The position numbers and the translations under genes are program-made. DNA of 20,866 nt from JAITWT01 sp964439605. Lineage in GTDB: Bacteria > Pseudomonadota > Gammaproteobacteria > Burkholderiales > Burkholderiaceae_C. Of the stretch, positions 16,058 through 20,866 are shown piece by piece (positions within the stretch are counted from its first letter, which is position 1; every line of letters begins with the position of its first letter). The notes beneath the pieces are model-generated. The model did no database searches and was not told the DNA's origin. It was given only the letters and a program-made list of their open reading frames with translations. The stretch is from contig CAYTPC010000153.1 of NCBI GenBank assembly GCA_964439605.1, positions 1 to 20,866 of the forward strand, in the 5' to 3' direction.

Positions 16058-17215
16058 ATGAGTACCATCGAACAACTTTTTCTCACCCCAATCCCGCCCG
16101 AGGATGAAGCTTTGCGCGTACCTGTGCGCGCCTTCCTGCGCGAGGCCATGCGGAAGGCGCCGGCTCATGTGCGTGCCCGCTCCTGGAGCGGCTACGACGC
16201 CGAATTCAGCCGCGAATTGGGTCGGCGCGGCTGGATCGGCTTGACGCTGCCCGCGCAGTATGGCGGCGGCGGGCGCAGCGCCTTCGCGCGCTACGTGCTG
16301 GCCGAGGAGCTTCTGAACTTCGGTGCGCCCGTGGGGTCGCACTGGATTGCCGATCGGCAAAGCGGGCCGCTGATCCTCAAGTACGGCAGCGAGGAACAGA
16401 AACGCTTTTACCTGCCCCGCATCTGCAAAGGTGAAGCCTTTTTCTGCATCGGCATGAGCGAGCCCAATGCGGGTTCGGACCTCGCGAGCGTGCGCACGCG
16501 CGCCACCCGCGGCGCGCAGGGTTGGACGCTCAACGGCCAGAAGATATGGACTACCAACGCGCACCATTGCCAATACATGATCGCGCTGGTACGCACCTCG
16601 GGCGATGCGCAGGACCGACACAGTGGCCTGTCCCAGATCATCATCGATCTTTCACTGCCGGGCGTGCGTGTGCGCCCTATCACCGACCTTTCTGGCGACA
16701 GCCATTTCTGTGAAGTCTTTTTCGACAACGTGTTATTGCCCGCCGATGCTTTGATCGGTGAGGAAGGTAAGGGCTGGGAGCAAGTCACGGCGGAACTCGC
16801 GTTCGAGCGCAGCGGACCCGAGCGCCTGTATTCGAGCATCGTGCTGTTCGATGAATGGCTGGCTTTTGTGCGCACCGAGGCAGGCCGAACCAGTTCGGCG
16901 TTGCGCCTGGCGGGTCGAATCTTCACGCAACTGGCACCCCTGCGCGCGATGTCGCTGGCCGTCACACAGAAGTTGGCGCGAGGCCAGAGTCCCGTTGTCG
17001 AGGCCGCGCTGGTCAAGGATCTCGGCACCGGCGTGGAGCAGCTCATTCCCGCGGCCATCGCCGACGACCTGTTCGCGCGCGAGGCGTGCAGCGTGCCGCT
17101 GGAGCTTTTGCAGACGCTCAACTATGTAACCCAAGTCGCTCCCTCGTACTCGCTGCGCGGCGGCACCCGCGACATTCTGCGCGGCATGATCGCGCGCGGC
17201 CTCGGTCTTCGTTAA
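16058..17215 (+). CDS. Acyl-CoA dehydrogenase, catalytic (large) subunit, PimC-like
   Basis: A 385-residue FAD-dependent acyl-CoA dehydrogenase with 'LTLPAQYGGGGRS' (63-75), the substrate/FAD-site motif 'FCIGMSEPNAGSDLASV' (129-145), 'NGQKIWTTNAHHCQYMIALV' and the C-terminal 'SLRGGTRDILRGMIARGLG'. The medium-chain-type catalytic glutamate position near the C-terminus is glycine here (G368-G369). The alternative base used by isovaleryl-CoA and steroid FadE-type enzymes is present as E250 in 'ELAFERSGPERL'. Together with the next gene this looks like a large/small pair such as PimC/PimD, which handle dicarboxylyl-CoA. The start was set at MSTIEQLF; upstream in-frame sequence is unlike the family. 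The ribosome site is weak. Confidence 0.88.
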   Translation: MSTIEQLFLTPIPPEDEALRVPVRAFLREAMRKAPAHVRARSWSGYDAEFSRELGRRGWIGLTLPAQYGGGGRSAFARYVLAEELLNFGAPVGSHWIADRQSGPLILKYGSEEQKRFYLPRICKGEAFFCIGMSEPNAGSDLASVRTRATRGAQGWTLNGQKIWTTNAHHCQYMIALVRTSGDAQDRHSGLSQIIIDLSLPGVRVRPITDLSGDSHFCEVFFDNVLLPADALIGEEGKGWEQVTAELAFERSGPERLYSSIVLFDEWLAFVRTEAGRTSSALRLAGRIFTQLAPLRAMSLAVTQKLARGQSPVVEAALVKDLGTGVEQLIPAAIADDLFAREACSVPLELLQTLNYVTQVAPSYSLRGGTRDILRGMIARGLGLR

Positions 17216-17229
17216 GGGTGGACTAGAAA

Positions 17230-18243
17230 ATGGACGATCTTTTCTCCGATGCTGTCCGCCAACTGCTGACGGATCAATGTACCCCTCGGGTGGTGCGCGC
17301 CATAGAGGCCGGCCAGTCGCCGCAAGCCCTGTGGAAGCATATCGAGGACGCCGGCTTCGCCGATGCGCTCGTAAGCGAAGCGCAGGGCGGCGCCGGCCTC
17401 ATGCTGCCTGATGTGCGGTTTTTGTTCGAATTGTGCGGCGCCTATGCCGTGCCGCTGCCGCTGTCTGAAACCCTGCTGGCGCGCGCGCTTTTGGCGCAGG
17501 CCGGCGTCGCACCGCCGGCTGGCAGCATCGCCTTCGGTGAAGCTGCCGCCTATGCGCAGGAGCGTGTGCGTTGCGACACCGTGCGCAATGGCCGTGTGGC
17601 TGACTGGGCGCTGGTGCAGCGCAAGCAGGAATGCCTGTTGCTGCCGGTGGCCAAGGCCAGCGCTTGGCCCGCGGGCTTCGCGCTCGACGCCACGCTCGAA
17701 TGGTCCGCAGTTGATTGCGACCAGGCTCAACGCATCAAGGACACACCCGATCTGCGCCTGCTGCAAGCCTGCATCGCTGCCGCGCAACTGGCGGGAGCGC
17801 TGATGCGCGTATTCGAAAGCACGCTGCAATACGCCAACGAGCGCCAGCAGTTCGGGCGCCCGATCGGCAAGTTCCAGGCCATCCAACATCAGCTCAGCGT
17901 GATCTCAGAACACGCCTTCGCGTCACACATGGCGGCGCAAATCGGTTGCCAGTGCGAGGGCTTTGTTCCCGATCGCTTGCGCGTGGCGATCGCCAAGGCA
18001 CGCACCAGCGAGGCCGCGCTGGAAGTCGCCGCCTTGAGCCACTCGATCCACGGCGCCATTGGTTTCACCGAAGAATTCGACTTGCAGTTGTTTACGCGCC
18101 GCCTGCACCTGTGGCGGCAGACGGGCGGTTCCGAATCGTACTGGCACAGCGTGGTTGGCGCCGCGCTGATCGATCAGCACGATGGCATCACGCTCGACCT
18201 GATCCGCCGTACCACCGATACCCCAACCACGGAACACGTATGA
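17230..18243 (+). CDS. Acyl-CoA dehydrogenase-like, probable non-catalytic small subunit
   Basis: A 337-residue acyl-CoA dehydrogenase homologue with a shortened middle domain. The FAD-binding helix motif 'RQQFGRPIGKFQAIQH' (205-220) and 'HSIHGAIGFTEEFDL' (271-285) are intact. The helix that carries the catalytic glutamate-arginine in its partner reads 'TPDLRLLQACIAAAQL', with leucine in place of glutamate, and the C-terminal position is 'TGGSESYW'. I infer that it forms a heteromer with the preceding subunit, in the way of alpha2beta2 FadE pairs and PimC/PimD, contributing the FAD site but not the base. It starts 14 bases after its partner's stop and overlaps the crotonase gene by four bases (ATGA). 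Confidence 0.83.
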   Translation: MDDLFSDAVRQLLTDQCTPRVVRAIEAGQSPQALWKHIEDAGFADALVSEAQGGAGLMLPDVRFLFELCGAYAVPLPLSETLLARALLAQAGVAPPAGSIAFGEAAAYAQERVRCDTVRNGRVADWALVQRKQECLLLPVAKASAWPAGFALDATLEWSAVDCDQAQRIKDTPDLRLLQACIAAAQLAGALMRVFESTLQYANERQQFGRPIGKFQAIQHQLSVISEHAFASHMAAQIGCQCEGFVPDRLRVAIAKARTSEAALEVAALSHSIHGAIGFTEEFDLQLFTRRLHLWRQTGGSESYWHSVVGAALIDQHDGITLDLIRRTTDTPTTEHV

Positions 18244-19031
18244 ACAGCTTTTTGAAATCCGAGCGCGACAGCGCCACACTCACGCTCACCATGAGCCAGC
18301 CTGAAACGCGCAATGCACTCACCGGCAACACGGCGGTGGATGAGTTCGTCGCGGTCTGCGAAGCCATCCAGCGCGATCCCTCGATTCGCGTGGTAATCCT
18401 TACCGCTGAAGGGCCGGTGTTCAGTTCGGGCGGCAACGTGAAGGCCATGCAGCGCTATGCCGCCGAGCAGCTTGCCCCCGACATGATCCGCGAAGAATAC
18501 CGCAACGGCATCCAGCGTCTGCCCAAAGCGCTCTATCACCTTGACGTACCGGTAATCGCCGCCGTCAACGGCCCGGCCATCGGCGCGGGGTTGGACTTGG
18601 CCTGCATGTGCGACATTCGCATCGCTTCGGAAAAAGCCACCTTTGCGGAAAGCTTCGTCAAGCTCGGTATCGTGCCCGGCGATGGCGGCGCTTGGCTGTT
18701 GCCGCGTGTGGTGGGACTGTCCAAGGCTTCGGAAATGGCTTTCACCGGCGAAGCGCTGAGTGCGCAAGAAGCGCTGGCCTGCGGCTTGGTCTCGCGCGTG
18801 GTGCCGCACGAAACGCTGCTGGCGCAGGCACGCGCGCTCGCCGCAAAAATCGCCAGCAACCCCGGCACGGCGCTGCGCATGACCAAGCGCTTGCTGCGCG
18901 AAGGCCAAGGCAGCACGCTCGAATCGCTACTCGAAATCTCCGCCGGCTATCAGGCCATCGCGCACATTACGGCCGACCACCGCGAAGCTGTCGCCGCCTT
19001 CATCGAAAAGCGCGCGCCGCGTTTTACCTGA
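18240..19031 (+). CDS. Crotonase-superfamily enzyme (enoyl-CoA hydratase/isomerase-like), atypical active site
   Basis: A 263-residue crotonase fold protein. The oxyanion-hole segments are 'FSSGGNVKAM' (61-70) and 'NGPAIGAGLDLACMCDIRIA' (110-129), followed by 'FAESFVKLGIVPGDGGAWLL'. Aligned by eye with rat mitochondrial enoyl-CoA hydratase, the two catalytic glutamates (E144 and E164) are D119 and F139. The standard two-glutamate hydration mechanism is therefore doubtful. It may be an isomerase, a hydrolase or a hydratase using another base such as D148 in 'PGDGG'. The start at 18240 overlaps the preceding gene's stop (ATGA); longer in-frame readings lie inside the previous gene. It is the last gene of the cluster. 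Confidence 0.86.
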   Translation: MNSFLKSERDSATLTLTMSQPETRNALTGNTAVDEFVAVCEAIQRDPSIRVVILTAEGPVFSSGGNVKAMQRYAAEQLAPDMIREEYRNGIQRLPKALYHLDVPVIAAVNGPAIGAGLDLACMCDIRIASEKATFAESFVKLGIVPGDGGAWLLPRVVGLSKASEMAFTGEALSAQEALACGLVSRVVPHETLLAQARALAAKIASNPGTALRMTKRLLREGQGSTLESLLEISAGYQAIAHITADHREAVAAFIEKRAPRFT

Positions 19032-19155
19032 ACAACCCAAAAACCGCCGCATGAGACATCTGCCCGAACGGGCGGAACGCTTGGCGCGCACCGTAAATCC
19101 CTGTCTCTTGACCAAGGGACACCAGCTCAGGACGGGCCCCATAATCCCCTGACCC

Positions 19156-20229
19156 ATGCTTCACAACCCCTCCCCTGCCGAGGCGGGTCCCGAGCGCCGC
19201 CTGGTGTTTTTGGACTATCTGCGCATTTTTGCGTTCAGCAGCGTACTGACGGGACACAAATTCCGGGAGTCTTTGCAGGCTGCCATGGATATGCCGCATT
19301 CGCCCTGGCACTGGCCGGCGCGCCTGCTTTGGCCGTGGGTGTACGGCGGAGGGGTTGGGGTGATGGTGTTCTTTTTGGTGTCGGGCTACATCATCACCCA
19401 TGTGCTGGAACGCGAGCAAGCGCCGGCGTTTCTGATCCGGCGTGCATTTCGAATCTATCCGCTGTACATCGTGGCGGTGCTGAGCGAGTTTGCGCTGCTT
19501 CACGCCCAAGACCGCTCGCCCAGCACGGGCGTTCTGCTGGGGCAGATGAGCTTGATGGGCGACTGGCTGGGCACGCCCTACGCCTTGGGCGGCGTGGAAT
19601 GGACGCTGCGGCTGGAAGTCATGTTTTACCTGTTCATGGCTGCGCTCAGAACGGCGGGGTTGGCGCACCGGCGCGGCTGCCTCTGGGTTTACGCGTTGCT
19701 GGCGCTAAGCCTGGCTGTCCTTGGCCCCTGGCCGGTACACACAGCCTGGTCGCGCGGCTATTTCACGCTTTACTTTCCATGCCTGCTGCTGGGTTCGGCC
19801 ATCTGGCTGGGCGAGCGTGGAGTAGTACGCCGGTCAGCGGTGGTGGCGCTGGGGGCGCTGGTATTACTGCTTCACTACTTCGGACTGCGGGCATGGCAGC
19901 CGGTGTGGCTGGATGCGCACTTCACGCTGCTGGCGCTGGCGCTGTTTTTATTGCTGTGGGTGCTGCGGAATCGCCTGCCGGCGCCGCGCTGGGTGCGATG
20001 GCTCTCCGACCTGACCTATGCGGTCTACCTGTTCCACGACTGGACATTCGATGCGCTGCGCAATCTCGCGCTCGAACATGGGGTGTCCTCTGTGCAAGCG
20101 CAATTGCTGGCGTTGGCAGGCTTGTTTGTGCTGTGCGCGTTGCTCACGCGCTGGGTAGAGCAGCCAGCCGTCCGGATCGGTCGCCGGGTGAGTTATTCAT
20201 GGCGGTACCGCTCGCACCCGCGTGCATGA
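19156..20229 (+). CDS. Acyltransferase 3 (OafA/YrhL-type) membrane protein
   Basis: A 357-residue integral membrane acyltransferase with about ten hydrophobic segments. It shows the N-terminal 'VFLDYLRIFAFSSVLTGHKF' with the family histidine H34, 'VFFLVSGYIITHVLEREQ', 'FLIRRAFRIYPLYIVAVL', 'VEWTLRLEVMFYL' and the late 'LTYAVYLFHDWTF'. Members transfer acyl groups, usually acetyl, to surface polysaccharides, lipopolysaccharide or other envelope molecules. No ribosome site is evident before the ATG. It starts 124 bases after the crotonase gene and has no obvious link to the catabolic genes, so it marks the return to other functions. Its acceptor molecule cannot be told. Confidence 0.87.
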   Translation: MLHNPSPAEAGPERRLVFLDYLRIFAFSSVLTGHKFRESLQAAMDMPHSPWHWPARLLWPWVYGGGVGVMVFFLVSGYIITHVLEREQAPAFLIRRAFRIYPLYIVAVLSEFALLHAQDRSPSTGVLLGQMSLMGDWLGTPYALGGVEWTLRLEVMFYLFMAALRTAGLAHRRGCLWVYALLALSLAVLGPWPVHTAWSRGYFTLYFPCLLLGSAIWLGERGVVRRSAVVALGALVLLLHYFGLRAWQPVWLDAHFTLLALALFLLLWVLRNRLPAPRWVRWLSDLTYAVYLFHDWTFDALRNLALEHGVSSVQAQLLALAGLFVLCALLTRWVEQPAVRIGRRVSYSWRYRSHPRA

Positions 20230-20244
20230 AACAGATGTCTGTTT
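20229..20244. promoter_or_regulatory. Palindrome upstream of the cysJ-like gene, candidate operator
   Basis: An exact 7-2-7 inverted repeat, AAACAGA-TG-TCTGTTT, begins at the last base of the acyltransferase stop codon. A possible -35 (TTGAAC, 20243-20248) overlaps its right edge, with a weak -10 (TCGATA, 20266-20271) 17 bases on. Its position about 100 bases before the GTG of the flavoprotein gene suits a regulator site; the regulator is unknown. Confidence 0.35.
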
Positions 20245-20261
20245 GAACATGACCATATGGG

Positions 20262-20281
20262 TATGTCGATATGCCGACATA
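20262..20281. promoter_or_regulatory. Second inverted repeat upstream of the cysJ-like gene
   Basis: TATGTCG (20262-20268) and CGACATA (20275-20281) form 7-bp arms around ATATGC. With a one-base bulge the pairing extends to GG and CC outside. It may be a DNA operator or a small leader hairpin. It lies 64 bases before the GTG start. Confidence 0.3.
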
Positions 20282-20344
20282 TCCTTTTACACGGCAGGAG
20301 GGCACGGCTAACCTTGCGCGCTTTACAAGCGCAAAGGAACCCCC

Positions 20345-20866
20345 GTGAACGCAGTCCTGGCGGCAAACAATTGCCCGCCGATACCTCCCATCAAGGCCGA
20401 GCATTTGGCGGCGCTGGAGCGGCTGGCCGATGGCCTGAGTCCGGCACAGCTGTATTGGATCGCAGCGTGGAGCGCGGCCCGCGCGGAACAAGTGCGGCTG
20501 GGCGACGCCGTGGCGCCTCGGGCTGACGCCGCGCGGCTGACCATCGTCTATGGCAGCCAGACCGGCCAGGCCAAGCGCGCCGCCGCCCGGTTGCACGCGC
20601 GTGCCGAAGCGCTGGGACTGGCGGCGCGGCTGGTCAGGGCCGATGCCTACCCCCTGCGCGAGCTGACGCGGGAAACGCACCTGGTCATCGTCATCAGCAC
20701 GCAAGGAGATGCCGAACCGCCCGATGATGCGCGCGGCCTGGTCGAGTTCATCGCGGGCAAGCGCGCGCCCAAACTGCCTGGCCTGCGCTACGCTTTGCTG
20801 GGCCTGGGCGATTCGAGCTATCCGCGGTTCTGCGCCATCGCCCGCCTTCTTGATGCACGCCTGGCC
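20345..20866 (+). CDS. cysJ: Sulfite reductase flavoprotein (CysJ-like), 5' part only
   Basis: The frame is open from a GTG at 20345 to the window end (174 residues visible). After about 65 N-terminal residues a flavodoxin domain begins: 'LTIVYGSQTGQAKRAAARL' (FMN phosphate loop), 'LVIVISTQGDAEPPDDARGL' and 'LRYALLGLGDSSYPRFCAIA', the pattern of CysJ, the NADPH:FMN/FAD diflavin subunit of assimilatory sulfite reductase. The expected FAD and NADPH domains lie beyond the window. The GTG is supported by an AAAGGA ribosome site six bases upstream and by an in-frame TAA at 20309-20311, with no ATG between. Other diflavin reductases (nitrate or P450-type) are less likely given 'STQGDAEPPDDA'. Confidence 0.85.
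   Translation, partial: MNAVLAANNCPPIPPIKAEHLAALERLADGLSPAQLYWIAAWSAARAEQVRLGDAVAPRADAARLTIVYGSQTGQAKRAAARLHARAEALGLAARLVRADAYPLRELTRETHLVIVISTQGDAEPPDDARGLVEFIAGKRAPKLPGLRYALLGLGDSSYPRFCAIARLLDARLA

Overview
The window is about 21 kb of GC-rich DNA from a betaproteobacterium, most likely Burkholderiales (Comamonadaceae or Alcaligenaceae). The basis is the 4,5-cleavage (lig/pmd) protocatechuate genes, the protein family resemblances and the compact ATGA-coupled operons; no species can be named from the sequence. Every protein gene is on the + strand. The only minus-strand gene is a tRNA.

Region 1 (1-11163) is one long, tightly packed catabolic and uptake block. It opens with the 3' part of a molybdate-type periplasmic-binding-like protein. 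Next come ligJ (4-oxalomesaconate hydratase), ligK (CHA aldolase), ligI (2-pyrone-4,6-dicarboxylate lactonase), ligC (CHMS dehydrogenase), an aldo/keto reductase of unknown role, and ligA and ligB (protocatechuate 4,5-dioxygenase alpha and beta). A complete Liv-type ABC importer follows (binding protein with a Tat-like signal, two permeases, two ATPases). Together these would import an aromatic acid or related substrate, open the ring of protocatechuate and take it to pyruvate plus oxaloacetate. The isomerase step (LigU/GalD) is not in the window.

Region 2 (11164-12278) has no recognisable protein gene. It holds tRNA-Ser(GGA) on the minus strand, then a strong sigma70-type promoter followed about 100 nt later by a textbook terminator. 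I read this as a small RNA gene with a CUCCUCC anti-Shine-Dalgarno-like motif. After it lie about 600 nt rich in inverted repeats, with no gene I can identify.

Region 3 (12279-19031) is a second catabolic cluster acting on CoA thioesters: a CitE-family lyase, a 4-hydroxybutyrate/itaconate-type CoA-transferase, a two-subunit 3-oxoacid CoA-transferase (PcaIJ/DcaIJ-like), a catalytic plus a degenerate acyl-CoA dehydrogenase, and an atypical crotonase. The gene set suggests CoA-transferase-driven degradation of a dicarboxylic acid, ending in retro-aldol (Claisen-type) cleavage. No CoA ligase, 3-hydroxyacyl-CoA dehydrogenase or thiolase is present, so the substrate is open. This is the best candidate in the window for an undescribed pathway.

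Region 4 (19032-20866) holds an acyltransferase-3 membrane protein and the start of a cysJ-like sulfite reductase flavoprotein with a GTG start, preceded by two palindromes. No transcription regulator, transposase or CRISPR array was found.
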